Below are positions 38,585-47,532 of a stretch of DNA of 64,000 nucleotides, in pieces. Source of the DNA: JAAXIE01 sp965204245 (GTDB lineage Bacteria > Chloroflexota > Dehalococcoidia > Lucifugimonadales > JAAXIE01); the NCBI GenBank assembly GCA_965204245.1, contig CBDBED010000009.1, forward strand, positions 1 to 64,000. Reading direction: 5' to 3'. Within the stretch, counting starts at the first letter, position 1; each line of letters opens with the position of its first letter. Both the position numbers and the translations under genes were made by a program. The notes below the pieces were generated by a model, which was not told where the DNA came from, did not search any database, and saw nothing but the letters and a program-made list of their open reading frames with translations.

Positions 38585-39272
38585 CTTCCTCCCCTGTATC
38601 GGGTGACATTGCGGCGTCTGGTGACGTCGCTCGGAGACACCAAGAGTGGGTTCAATACTCACCACCGGCTGCGTCGATTGCAACGTCTTCTTCCCCTCGT
38701 CGCCTCTCAACAGGTCGCGAAAGAGGAGCCCGCATCATTGAGTTCCTTACGAAATTTAGCGTTTGGGCGTAAGTGCTCTCGATAGTTTGAATATCTGCAG
38801 TCCTCTTCATGAATGTACGGGCAATGTTTGACCTCAATCCCCTGACCCTTCACACCAACTGTCTACTGAGCCAGACCAGGGCCTCTGAAACACGTGATCC
38901 CAGGGTATGTCGTGATGGCCCGTCGCCAAGAACAGGCACAGCATACGGCTGATGCTGTGGACGTCGAAGTCGGACATGGTGGCTAGGTATCGAGCATCGG
39001 CGTCAGACGCCCACGTTGCCCGAAGGGCGGAGGGGCTCAGGTTATTGAAGGCTTCGCGGCAATCGTCGTACAACCCCGGGCTGTAGGAGACACGCCCTCC
39101 GCACCGGTACCGGTTGGCCCAGGGTTCACCGGCTGGACCTCGGGGTTTCGAGTGGGTTATGGAGCAGATCGAATATGCCGAAGCTACCGTCAACGGATTG
39201 GGCCTGACAGGAATGGCCGGGGCTTCGGCATGACGCCCATCTAGTCAGTCGCCCGCTCCCTCTTCCTCAGCG
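38585..39272. other. Region of decayed sequence
   Basis: Short open frames on both strands include a minus-strand 119-codon frame at 38834-39193 and a plus-strand tail WVMEQIEYAEATVNGLG ending at 39233. Neither could be assigned. It is probably a mix of gene remnants. Confidence 0.35.
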
Positions 39273-39527
39273 CTACAGTGCCGAGGAACCGGCGGCCTGG
39301 GCCCTCCTGAGCCTGTCGACCTCTCCCAGGTGGCAGCGCTTGTACTTCCGCCCGCTCCCCCAGGCACACGGGGCATTCCTGCCCAGGCCATCCGAGGCTA
39401 TCCTGGCCACATCTGCCAGATACTCGCGGAGGCCCTGCTCACCGTGGGAATACTCGGCCCAGAGGGTGCCCCTGGAAGCCCTATGGCGGGGGACCTCCGA
39501 CCAATTTGGGGTTTGTCCAAATTTCAT
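39273..39527 (-). pseudogene. SEC-C motif protein, truncated at its N-terminus
   Basis: The C-terminal LGRNAPCAWGSGRKYKRCH is a SEC-C zinc-binding motif, although the second cysteine of the usual CPCGSGKKYKKC is replaced (CAWG). The upstream part WSEVPRHRASRGTLWAEYS looks protein-like. The frame starts inside the leader of the 926-bp repeat, so the real N-terminus was probably lost there. Confidence 0.5.
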
Positions 39528-39705
39528 ATGCGCAGATATATTTTTCCAGCGATACGGGCGGCATTATAATTCGATAGACGAGTAAGTAGAACAGCATTAG
39601 ATAGGATTGTTCTAAACTGATATTCACCAAAGGGGGCGGCAATATCGGACACTTACGACATTAGGTTGTAGACAGGCGGAAAACGGGGGTGTAAACAGTG
39701 GGGCC

Positions 39706-40435
39706 ATGCCACCACTGCTGTGGGGATCGGAGTCCGATTGATTGAACGCTGAGGTATCGCCCGCCGGGGAACTCTGCCAACTCTCCTGCCACTACTGCTA
39801 CCAGGGCGACATGAGGGACGCCGGGAACTTCGGGAACGACGGATACGACTTCGAGGACATCAAGGCCACGATGGAGCAGGATGGGGTTTCGGACCTAACG
39901 CTGTTTGGTGGCGAACCCCTTGTGGCCCCCATGTCCCGCCTTGAGGAACTGTTTGCCTATGGACACGAGCGGTTCAAGGGCAGCAATATCCAGACCAATG
40001 CGGAACTGATCACCTAGGCCCATATCCAGATGTTCAAGAAGTACCGGGTAACGGTGGGGACCTCGCTGGACGGGCCGGATGAACTCAACGACGTGCGGTG
40101 GAAGGGAAGCCTTGAGGCGACACGGGCTGCCACCGCCACCATAGAGGCCAACATTGCTCGCCTCCGCCAGGAGGGCATCCGCACCAGCGTGATAGTGAGG
40201 CTGCACCGGCTGAACGGGACGCGCGACAACTTCCTGCGTCTCCAGGAGTGGATCAGGGGCCTCGCAAGCGCCGGCGTCCAGTCAATGCGCGGCCGACACC
40301 CCGATGGTGCGCGGATGTACCTGATGTCCGATGAGGAGTACCTGACGGCACAGAGGCACCGAGTTTGCGAACGTGCTGGACTTCCTATTGAATGAAAAGA
40401 TTGCCATCCTAGACAACCCGCGCGGGTGTCGCTGA
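39706..40435 (+). pseudogene. Radical-SAM protein remnant with two in-frame stops, copy 2
   Basis: Same sequence as copy 1, including CQLSCHYCY, LFGGEPL, the in-frame TGA after MPPLLWGSESD, the TAG after NAELIT and the frameshift after LTAQRH. The defects therefore predate the duplication. Confidence 0.75.
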
Positions 40436-40451
40436 TCGAGGTCCCTGCACC

Positions 40452-40481
40452 CCACCAGACTGGACAAAAACAAGAACTCTC
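40452..40481 (+). repeat. Dispersed 30-bp motif, copy 7
   Basis: CCACCAGACTGGACAAAAAC followed by AAGAACTCTC. Right end of the 926-bp repeat copy 2, with two or three differences from the copy 5 end. Confidence 0.75.
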
Positions 40482-40563
40482 ACGCTGCGGTTCAGCCTAG
40501 ACTTGTAGACAGATCTGATCCCAACCGTATCACAACGCCGGGCCCTGCACCTCCGGGGATGCC

Positions 40564-40800
40564 ATCGCCGTGGCGGTGAACTTCCACCGTAAGTTGGAAG
40601 TATCGGGCACGCCGCAGCTTGCCATCGAGGTGGGTGGAAAATCCCGTGCGGCGGTCTATGATGCCGCCCAGACCGGCCCCAAGGCCAAGGTCTTCAGCTA
40701 CACAATTCGGGATGCCGACCGGGACTCCGACGGCGTCAGCGTGTACCCGGGCAACATCACCCTGCCGCCGGGCGCGTCCATCCGGGACAGCAGGGCGTGG
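40564..40800 (+). pseudogene. Fragment of a SwmB-like surface repeat protein
   Basis: The translation VNFHRKLEVSGTPQLAIEVG, KSRAAVYDAAQTGPKAKVFS, YTIRDADRDSDGVSVYPGNI and TLPPGASIRD is one repeat of the SwmB/cadherin-like domain seen in large adhesins. There is no signal peptide and no second repeat, so this is a single-domain leftover. Confidence 0.55.
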
Positions 40801-41212
40801 ACGCCCTGCTGTCCCACGAGGGCCTTCTGGTGTAGCAAGGGCGCATCCGGCGTGCATGATGAACACGAGGGGAGAGCCGGGAGGCTCTTCGCCGCCGGCC
40901 AATCATCACCGGCTTGGCGATGCGCGGCAGCGGTCCCTACGGCAAGGGCTACGCCGTCTCCGTGACTGGGAGACCATCGCTGGCGGTCTCGGAGTAGCGC
41001 TTGGCGGCTTACAGGTGAATCGCGGACATCCGGCAAATGCTGCACCTCCGTGGAGTGCCGCAAGACCCTCGAAGAATGGGGTCGCCCGCTCTGGTTTACG
41101 TCCAAATGTGTTTGGGGCACGTTGGTATCCCAAGCCCACCCCGGCGAGGGGTTCCTCCCCAGGAGCTCCAGCCCAAGCGGGGCTCGCACTGTCTGGATTG
41201 TCCCGGATTGAT

Positions 41213-41333
41213 ATGCGCAGATATATTTTCCCACCATTACGGGCGGCATTATAATTCGATAGACGAGCAAATAGAACACAATTGAATAGAAGTGTTCTAA
41301 TCTGATGTTGGCCAACGGGCGGCGCAATATCGG
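41213..41333 (+). repeat. Third, diverged copy of the repeat leader without the radical-SAM part
   Basis: Shares CGGGCGGCATTATAATTCGA with the two long copies and ends at CAATATCGG. The hairpin is kept with altered arms (TAGAACAC/GTGTTCTA). The leader can therefore exist apart from the radical-SAM gene. Confidence 0.8.
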
Positions 41334-41927
41334 TCCTTTGGATATCTGGGCTTCGTACTGATGAACCGCCCCGATCCCGACCTGTGGCAATAGCGCAGAA
41401 ATCGAGGACTTGCCAGCGTCTCAAACAGCGCTATCCACGGACTACAGAACGGTCAATGACTGCGTCGCCGGGGTTGAGCCCTTGAGGAGCACGACCCTTA
41501 CAGGCTCCGCTCTGAGTGCTCTCGGGGTTAGGGTTCGAGCGTTGGGGGTCGCATCACCGTTCCCTCTTACCTCGTAGCCTGTGAAGAAAAGGTTCAACAC
41601 CCCTTTTGGCCTTATAGCTGATTGCATAACATCTCTAGGGCTGTAGGCGTTCTCCTGGCGGGGCCTTACTCGCGATGCAGACGACCCATAGCCGTACCAC
41701 TGTGTCTACCCTTCTCTTCGATGGCTAGTCCGTCCTCGCGTTACGACTGCCCTCACGGTCCACCTGGGTCACAATTAGGTCCACCCGACTGGACAAAATC
41801 AAGAACCTTCACACTGAGGCTTCAATTGGCACTCCGATGAGTTTACATGTGTCTCATGGCGTGCAGGTTGACAACGTGCCTCCCCGTCCGACAGCACTTG
41901 CCTCGGGCCCTGCACGACCCGCTTCAC
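41334..41927. other. Intergenic with dispersed motif
   Basis: No gene is supported. The 30-bp motif copy 8 and its extended left flank lie at 41750-41810. Confidence 0.4.
41781..41810 (+). repeat. Dispersed 30-bp motif, copy 8
   Basis: CCACCCGACTGGACAAAATC followed by AAGAACCTTC. The left flank (CTCACGGTCCACCTGGGTCA) resembles that of copy 3. It is the rightmost copy in the window. Confidence 0.8.
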
Positions 41928-42770
41928 TTAGGGCACAGGGCATGTGGACCCTGCGTCCGTGCCGTCGCCTTCCGCTGGTATGGCCGCGTAGGGATGGCAG
42001 AAAAGAGCGCCGTCAATGGGAGAAACGCTGATGTGTGCTTGGACGTTGAAGACTGAAGCGAGCACGTCTTCCCGGATGACCGCCGTGGGTGGGCCTTCTT
42101 CAACAATGCGGCCACCGTGCAGAACCACTACACGCTCCGCGTACTGGGACGCCTGGTTCAGGTCATGGACCACCATGACCACGGTCAGGCCGTGCTCCCG
42201 GTTCAACTCCCTGATGAGGTTGAGTACCTGGATCTGATGGTTGATGTCCAGGAAGGTCGTGGGCTCATCCAATAGGAGGATGCGAGGCTCCTGCGCCAAG
42301 GCAAGCGCGATCCAGACCCGTTGGCGTTCACCCCCAGAGAGGCTTTCCAAAAGGCGGTGCCGGAACTGGCCAGAGGACGTGAACTCCAGTGCCCGCTCCA
42401 CTGCCTCCCGGTCCCTGTCCGAATGCATCCGGAGAGGACCAGTGTGGGGGTATCGGCCCTGTTCAACCAACTCTTGTACAGTCATCCCCGGAACGGCTCC
42501 CGGCGACTGTGGTAGCGTCGCGATCTGCCGCGCCACTTGGCCGGGGGACATCTTGGCGATGGCTACGCCATCTAGCAACACGGAGCCCGTCTTAGGACGC
42601 AGAAGGCGGGCTAGGGTCCGAAGCAGAGTCGACTTCCCTGACCCGTTGGGTCCTATGATGGCAGTCACGGTCCCCCGTCGAATGGAGATGCTCACTTCAT
42701 TGAGCACCGGGCTCTTGCCCAGACGCACTGAGATGGCTTGTCCATCCAATACCACCGCATCTCGCGTCAT
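41928..42770 (-). CDS. ABC transporter ATP-binding protein, FecE type (second locus)
   Basis: 280 residues from ATG 42770, overlapping the permease by four bases. Walker A AIIGPNGSGKSTLLRTLARL, signature LLESLSGGERQRVWIALALA, Walker B ILLLDEPTTFLDI and H-loop VMVVHDLNQASQYA. High similarity in layout to siderophore importers. It lacks the C-terminal extension of the other FecE-like protein in the window. Confidence 0.9.
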   Translation of the reverse strand: MTRDAVVLDGQAISVRLGKSPVLNEVSISIRRGTVTAIIGPNGSGKSTLLRTLARLLRPKTGSVLLDGVAIAKMSPGQVARQIATLPQSPGAVPGMTVQELVEQGRYPHTGPLRMHSDRDREAVERALEFTSSGQFRHRLLESLSGGERQRVWIALALAQEPRILLLDEPTTFLDINHQIQVLNLIRELNREHGLTVVMVVHDLNQASQYAERVVVLHGGRIVEEGPPTAVIREDVLASVFNVQAHISVSPIDGALFCHPYAAIPAEGDGTDAGSTCPVP

Positions 42771-43532
42771 CGCGCCGCACTCCGGCGAAGGATATAGAGG
42801 AAAAACGGCGCCCCGATGAACGCCATGACCGCTCCCACCGGCAGCCCTGGCCTCTGAACCGACGCTGGGAAAGGTGGGCGTATGGTGACCCCTTGGGAAA
42901 CGATGTCCGCTCCGATGAGCAGCACCGCACCAACCAGAGCGGCCACCGGCAACAGGCGTCGGGCATCCTCCCCGGTCAGCCACCGCGCGATATGCGGGGC
43001 CACGAGGCCTAGGAACCCGACCGCTCCGACCACTGAGACCGCCGCTGCTGTGAGCAGTGCGGCGAGGCAGAAGAGCGCGGTGCGCGTCACGTTGACCCGC
43101 ATCCCCCTAGCGGCGGCCACGCTGTCCCCAAGCTGGAGGACGTTCAGAGGCCGGACGGCCACCAGCGCCAACGGCAGCGCCGCCACTGCCCAAGGCCACA
43201 ACTGCTCCCAGTGTACCCAGACACGGCCATTCAGCGATCCGATGAGCCAAGGGAGTATGCCTCCCACCCCGGCCTGAGCACGCAGCATGATGAACGCGGT
43301 CACGGACGAGAGGATGGCACTGACCAACACCCCGCTCAGCACCATCCGCAGCGGATGGACTCCCCCACGCCAACTCAGGGCGAAAACCACGGCACCCGCC
43401 CCCAAGCACCCGAGCAACACGACAAGGGGCATGAAACGCCCAGGGTTTGGAAGGCCCCCAATACCCGCGGTCCACAGAACGGCGAAGAGAATGCCCCCCG
43501 CTGTCACGCCAGTGATGCCCGGCTCTGCCAGA
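42767..43532 (-). pseudogene. FecCD-type permease truncated by the mobile island
   Basis: The sequence runs from NNLAEPGITGVTAGG (normally residues 90-100 of the family) to the C-terminus, including LPWLIGSLNGRVWVHWEQLW and VGAVGFLGLVAPHIARWLTG. The first two or three helices and the LPRxLxAxLVG segment are missing. At about 43,533 homology ends and the replication-relaxation-like frame begins on the other strand. The missing 5' part was not found elsewhere in the window. This marks the left edge of the island. Confidence 0.75.
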
Positions 43533-44537
43533 TTGTTCCGCCCCCTCGCGGTCTATGTCTCCATCGGCCTGCGCACCGTCCTAGACCGGGCGGAGCGGAC
43601 GGGCGAGCTTCCCGAAGAACCGGAGCTGGCGAGGTCCTCCATCCCCGCGGACATCGTCATCGCGGGCCGGGACCGGGACATTTCCGACCACATGCTGCCC
43701 TTCTACCTCAAGCCCGCCGAGAAGCGCGCCCTCGACCTGATCTCCGACTGGCCCTGGATCGTCCTCAAGGACCTGGCCGGGTTGCTGGGCGTATCGGCTC
43801 CGAGGGTGTCCCAACTGGTCAACTACCTGGAGGGAATTCACCTCGTCGCCCGGCCCGTCGCCGGGAGCGGGCGGCTGGCCCTCACCGACCGGGGGCTGGC
43901 GATGCTGGCCCGTAGGGACCGCACCTCCCTGGGCATAGCGAAGAAGCGGTGGAGCATAGCTCCCCGCGCCGAGAAGGAGAGCTACGACTGGCGCAGCGTG
44001 ACCGGAGGCAGGAGCGGCCAGTTGCTCAGGAACATCGAGCACACCGCGGCCGTCCACGCTTTCGTCTCGGCCCTCGCGAGGCAGGCCGTCCTCCTCGACT
44101 GGGAGATCGCTCAGCTCGACCCGCCAAGGAGGGCGTCGCGGTACTTCCAGCACGGCGACAGCCGCCGCTCCATCCACCCCGACGCCTTCGGCGTCCTCCG
44201 CAAGGACGACAGGACCTGGCCCTTCTTCCTGGAGTGGGAGCGGCGAGCCGTGCGTCCGGCAACCATGTCCGAGCGCCTCGCCCCTTATTTGCGCTATTAC
44301 TCATCTCACAGACCCACCGACGACCACGGCGTCCGGCCCGACGTGCTGGTGGTCTTCGACGACGAGATCGCGGCCTTCCACTTCCTGCGCGTGGCGCGGG
44401 AGGAGATGCAGGCCAAGGGTGTGACCGTCCCCCTGTGGGTCTCCCACGGCGCCGCAATCGAGGCCCTGGGTCCCCTGGGACGCGCCTGGCGAAACCCCGC
44501 CGACTGGCAGTCGCCTCAAACCCTGCCGCCCCAGTGA
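43533..44537 (+). CDS. Replication-relaxation (Replic_Relax)-like protein, probably 5'-truncated
   Basis: A winged-helix N-terminal part (LPFYLKPAEKRALDLISDWP, LAGLLGVSAPRVSQLVNYLE) is followed by a nuclease-like domain (TWPFFLEWERRAVRPATMSE, RPDVLVVFDDEIAAFHFLR). This arrangement is that of the replication-relaxation family of plasmids and integrative elements in Actinobacteria and Chloroflexota. The open frame continues leftward into permease DNA, where it is a shadow of the minus-strand gene, and no start codon with a ribosome-binding site is seen right of the junction. The gene was probably cut when the element joined the permease gene. Confidence 0.6.
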   Translation: MFRPLAVYVSIGLRTVLDRAERTGELPEEPELARSSIPADIVIAGRDRDISDHMLPFYLKPAEKRALDLISDWPWIVLKDLAGLLGVSAPRVSQLVNYLEGIHLVARPVAGSGRLALTDRGLAMLARRDRTSLGIAKKRWSIAPRAEKESYDWRSVTGGRSGQLLRNIEHTAAVHAFVSALARQAVLLDWEIAQLDPPRRASRYFQHGDSRRSIHPDAFGVLRKDDRTWPFFLEWERRAVRPATMSERLAPYLRYYSSHRPTDDHGVRPDVLVVFDDEIAAFHFLRVAREEMQAKGVTVPLWVSHGAAIEALGPLGRAWRNPADWQSPQTLPPQ

Positions 44538-44616
44538 AGGACGTCTGAACCGGGGGGCGGCGCTTCGGCTGAGGCCCCCGCAAATGACAAGAACACCGAT
44601 AGGGAGAACGAGAGCG

Positions 44617-44898
44617 ATGCGTTCACGAAATACCGACGATAAGAGAGGCCCCCGGAGGCGTCGAGGACGGACCGTTGTCCGGCTCAACAGAGCGGCCCTC
44701 TGGGAGCGGCTGGCGCTTCTGAACCGTTCCCAGAACTGGCTCGCCAGAGAGATCGGGGTCAGCCCCGGCTACGTCTCCATGCTGGTCAACGACGGGCGAA
44801 CGCCCTCGGGTCGCATCCGCAAGCGGTTGCTCAAGGCCCTCGGCCTGACCGAGTTTCACCAGCTTTTCAGATTGGAGGATAGAGATGACGAACCGTAA
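44617..44898 (+). CDS. Small XRE-like HTH protein (type A), element 1
   Basis: About 93 residues. HTH: RSQNWLAREIGVSPGYVSML, followed by RIRKRLLKALGLTEFHQLF. Preceded by a basic N-terminus (GPRRRRGRTVVRL). It matches the 61885-62127 protein in order and sequence (LWERL...LA-xGx-xGx-S-LV--GR-PS---R-RL--ALG--EF-xLF). The next gene overlaps by 14 bases. Confidence 0.75.
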   Translation: MRSRNTDDKRGPRRRRGRTVVRLNRAALWERLALLNRSQNWLAREIGVSPGYVSMLVNDGRTPSGRIRKRLLKALGLTEFHQLFRLEDRDDEP

Positions 44899-45244
44899 CG
44901 CTGAACCCAGTTTCGACGGGCATAACGACCGTATCACCATCGACGGCCGCCCGCTGCCCTTCCAGAGCGGCGTGCTGCCGGAGGACTTCGCCGACCGTCT
45001 CCACCGTCTCAAGGAGGCCAGCGGCCTCACCTGGAGCGGCTTCGCCCTTGCCATAGGCGTGGACCGCAAGCAGGTGCGCCGGTGGCGGAGGAAGGGCGTC
45101 GAGCCCTCCGGAGGACCGATGCACTCCCTCTTCCGCTTCTCCGCCCGAATGCCGGGCGGCCTGCAGATTCTCCTCGGTGAGAGCTTCCAGATGACCCTCT
45201 GGGACGAAGAGGACGAAGAGGACGAGGAGGAGACGGAGGCCTAG
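44885..45244 (+). CDS. Small HTH protein (type B), element 1
   Basis: 119 residues. The HTH region ASGLTWSGFALAIGVDRKQV is followed by RRWRRKGVEPSGGPMHSLFR and a conserved end ARMPGGLQILLGES. A very acidic tail (DEEDEEDEEETEA) is added. It is homologous to the 62120-62383 protein (LTWDGFAVCLGVDNRQVLRW ... VPGGLAILLGE). Probably a regulator of the element. Confidence 0.75.
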   Translation: MTNRNAEPSFDGHNDRITIDGRPLPFQSGVLPEDFADRLHRLKEASGLTWSGFALAIGVDRKQVRRWRRKGVEPSGGPMHSLFRFSARMPGGLQILLGESFQMTLWDEEDEEDEEETEA

Positions 45245-45329
45245 ACCCAACCCATAGGGCCGCCGGCATTCGCCCGGTCCGTCCGCGCCGGCGGCCCATC
45301 CACCAGAACGACGAGAGGCCAGCGGACCC

Positions 45330-45617
45330 ATGAAGTGGCCGCTGCGACCGTGCACCATGAGAGACACCACTGGACACAACCGAGACGGCAGCCCGGAGGA
45401 GCCGGGAAGCTCCCCGGACCGGCCCACGGTCTCCCACACTCCCCGGCAGCGCAGGATGTACCTCAAAGGGCTCCGCGCCTGGGCGAGGGTCGCCGTGCGT
45501 TCCTTCATAGAGCGCCGAGGCGTCCCGCCTGACCGATGCCATCCCGATCAGGACGGCGCCGGCGAGCGGGGCTGCAAGCCGGAGCCGAAGCAGGGAGATT
45601 CACATGAACGCGAGTGA
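45330..45617 (+). CDS. Small basic protein, element 1
   Basis: 95 residues, overlapping the recombinase start by 14 bases. The motif RMYLKGLRAWARVAVRSFIE resembles RLHGLRMLARMIVRAHL of the 61644-61895 protein in the second element. The conservation in both elements supports it as a real gene. The function is unknown; recombinase accessory or directionality factor is possible. Confidence 0.5.
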   Translation: MKWPLRPCTMRDTTGHNRDGSPEEPGSSPDRPTVSHTPRQRRMYLKGLRAWARVAVRSFIERRGVPPDRCHPDQDGAGERGCKPEPKQGDSHERE

Positions 45618-47217
45618 GACACACGGACCCACACCAGCGGCGCTCTACGCCAGGGTCTCCAGCGACCGGCAGGACGTGGACCTGTCCGTGGCGGCCCAGC
45701 TGCGGGCGCTCAGGGACCACGCCGACAAGAACGGCTACGTGGTCGTCCGCGAGTTCGTGGACGAGGCGGAGAGCGGCCGCGTCGACGACCGGCCCCGGTT
45801 CCAGGAGATGATCGACGAGGCCAAATCGTCCGGACCCTCTTTCCGGGAGATTCTGGTCTGGAAGTTCTCCAGGTTCACACGTAAGCGCGAGCACGCCGTC
45901 GCCTACAAGTCCATGCTCCGTCGCAGGGGCATCCGCGTCGTCTCGATCACCGAGCAGGCCGACGACACCGCCGCTGGCAGACTTCTCGAAGGCATCATCG
46001 AGACCATCGACGAGTTCTACTCGGAGAATCTTGCACAGGACGTCACCAGGGGGATGCGGGAGGCCGCCTCCCGGGGCTTCTGGATGTCCAGCGAGGCTCC
46101 CCTGGGCTACAACCGGGTGATGGTCCAGGACGGACCAAAGAAGAGACCCAAGCTGGAGCTCAACCCCGATTCGTCCCAGGTCGTCAGGCGCATGTTCGAC
46201 ATGTCGGAGGCCGGCAAGTCGACCCTCGATATCGCCCGTATTCTCAACGACGAGGGCATCACCAGCCCCAGGGGAAAGCCATGGGGCAAGACCAGCGTCC
46301 ACGCCATCCTCATCAACGAGACCTACACCGGCACACTGGTCTGGGGTGTGAACGCCAAGAACGGGGCCGACCCCGTGCGCGTGGAGAACGCCTTTCCAGC
46401 CATCGTCTCCACGGCCCAGTTCAATCGCGTCAGCGAATTGCTGCGGTCCCGGGCCCCCAAGGTCGTCAACCCTCGCCGGGTGGCAAGCCCCTTCCTCCTA
46501 AGCGGGCTGGTCAGGTGCAAGACCTGCCGGCAGGCGCTCACCGGACAGGGCTCCAAGTACGCGCAGTTCACCTACTACGTCTGCCAGACCCTCATGAAGC
46601 AGGGGAAGGGGTCCTGCGACGCCCCCAGGCTCAACGCCCGGCGCTTCGAGGAGTTTGTGGTGGAGAAGATTCGCTCCAACATCTTCACCGAGGCCAGAAT
46701 CCCCGATCTGGTGAAGGCGGTGGACGAGGAGATCGACAGCATGGTCGCCGAGCACCTCAAGAGGGTTCGGACGATCGAGGCTGAGATTCGGGATGTGAAT
46801 AACCAGCTGGACCGCATCTGGCGCTACATAGCCACCAGGGACGACATCGATGTGGCCATGACCTCGGCCCGCATGGCCGAGTACAAGGACCGCCAGGAAC
46901 GTCTCGAGGAAGCGGCGGCGAACGCGAGAAGGGTGCTGGCCCAGCACCGGTCAGCTCTGGGCGACGCCGGCGAGATTGCCGAATACTCCAGGGAGATGGA
47001 CGACTTCCTGGATAGGAGCGAACTGGCCGAGCGCAGGGCGTTCATCGAGTCGTTCGTCAAGGAGGTCGTGGTCATGCCCGGGACGGCACTGCTCCGCTAC
47101 ACCATGCCCATGCCGGACGATAGCCCGATACCCGGAAGGGTCACTGAGAAGGTGGCACTGGTACCGGCTCGTGGGGTTCTCTCCTATAGCAGTGGGGCTA
47201 GACCCTCTATGGTGTAA
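45604..47217 (+). CDS. Large serine recombinase 1
   Basis: 537 residues. N-terminal resolvase domain with catalytic Ser in LYARVSSDRQDVD, VRVVSITEQ-type and KFSRFTRKREH segments. The recombinase domain (SRGFWMSSEAPLGYNRVMVQ, ARILNDEGITSPRGKPW) follows, then a zinc ribbon (VRCKTCRQALTG ... YYVCQTLMKQGKGSCDAP) and a long coiled coil. Such enzymes integrate and excise mobile elements at short att sites without host factors. It is related to, but not identical with, recombinases 2 and 3. Confidence 0.9.
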   Translation: MNASETHGPTPAALYARVSSDRQDVDLSVAAQLRALRDHADKNGYVVVREFVDEAESGRVDDRPRFQEMIDEAKSSGPSFREILVWKFSRFTRKREHAVAYKSMLRRRGIRVVSITEQADDTAAGRLLEGIIETIDEFYSENLAQDVTRGMREAASRGFWMSSEAPLGYNRVMVQDGPKKRPKLELNPDSSQVVRRMFDMSEAGKSTLDIARILNDEGITSPRGKPWGKTSVHAILINETYTGTLVWGVNAKNGADPVRVENAFPAIVSTAQFNRVSELLRSRAPKVVNPRRVASPFLLSGLVRCKTCRQALTGQGSKYAQFTYYVCQTLMKQGKGSCDAPRLNARRFEEFVVEKIRSNIFTEARIPDLVKAVDEEIDSMVAEHLKRVRTIEAEIRDVNNQLDRIWRYIATRDDIDVAMTSARMAEYKDRQERLEEAAANARRVLAQHRSALGDAGEIAEYSREMDDFLDRSELAERRAFIESFVKEVVVMPGTALLRYTMPMPDDSPIPGRVTEKVALVPARGVLSYSSGARPSMV

Positions 47218-47290
47218 AGGATCAGCATCGCGCCGAGCCCACTGAAGCTTGCCGCAAGAGTTGGGGCGATCCTGCGAAAACGGGTGGCGC

Positions 47291-47482
47291 CCTATCCTTC
47301 AGACCCGCATATGATGTGCGACCTGACTGTTGACTAGCCGGGTGACACTTGCAGGTCGTCCAATCGAGTTGATGGCAATCGAGTACCGCATGCTCGCCGA
47401 GCTCTCGACGAACGGCGAACGGGTGGTGACCTACGAAGTCAACATGGCGCTTGTTGCGTTCCTCTCCCCTATCCGCCCATAA
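47291..47482 (+). pseudogene. Winged-helix response-regulator C-terminal remnant
   Basis: DPHMMCDLTVD, then after a one-base shift SRVTLAGRPIELMAIEYRML and AELSTNGERVVTYE, is the OmpR-type DNA-binding domain through the transactivation loop. No receiver domain is present upstream. It lies between recombinase 1 and the SIR2 gene and probably belonged to the chromosome or to an older insertion. Confidence 0.5.
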
Positions 47483-47532
47483 TAATCTGAGGCGAGCATC
47501 CCGGTCGGCCTTAGAATTCAAGGGAACCTGAA

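Larger units (their letters stand above)
39555..40481 (+). repeat. 926-bp direct repeat, copy 2
   Basis: Near-identical to 26405-27330, same orientation. Its leader shares a further 20-30 bases to the left (ATATGCGCAGATATATTTTT) with the short copy at 41213, but not with copy 1. Confidence 0.9.

Noticed and set aside
19745..41810. CRISPR array
   Set aside because: The 30-bp repeats are spaced irregularly by 0.2 to 9.5 kb with no spacers of constant length and no cas genes.
43287..43532. N-terminal extension of the replication-relaxation-like protein
   Set aside because: This stretch is antisense to a well-conserved FecCD permease, so the open frame there is a shadow.
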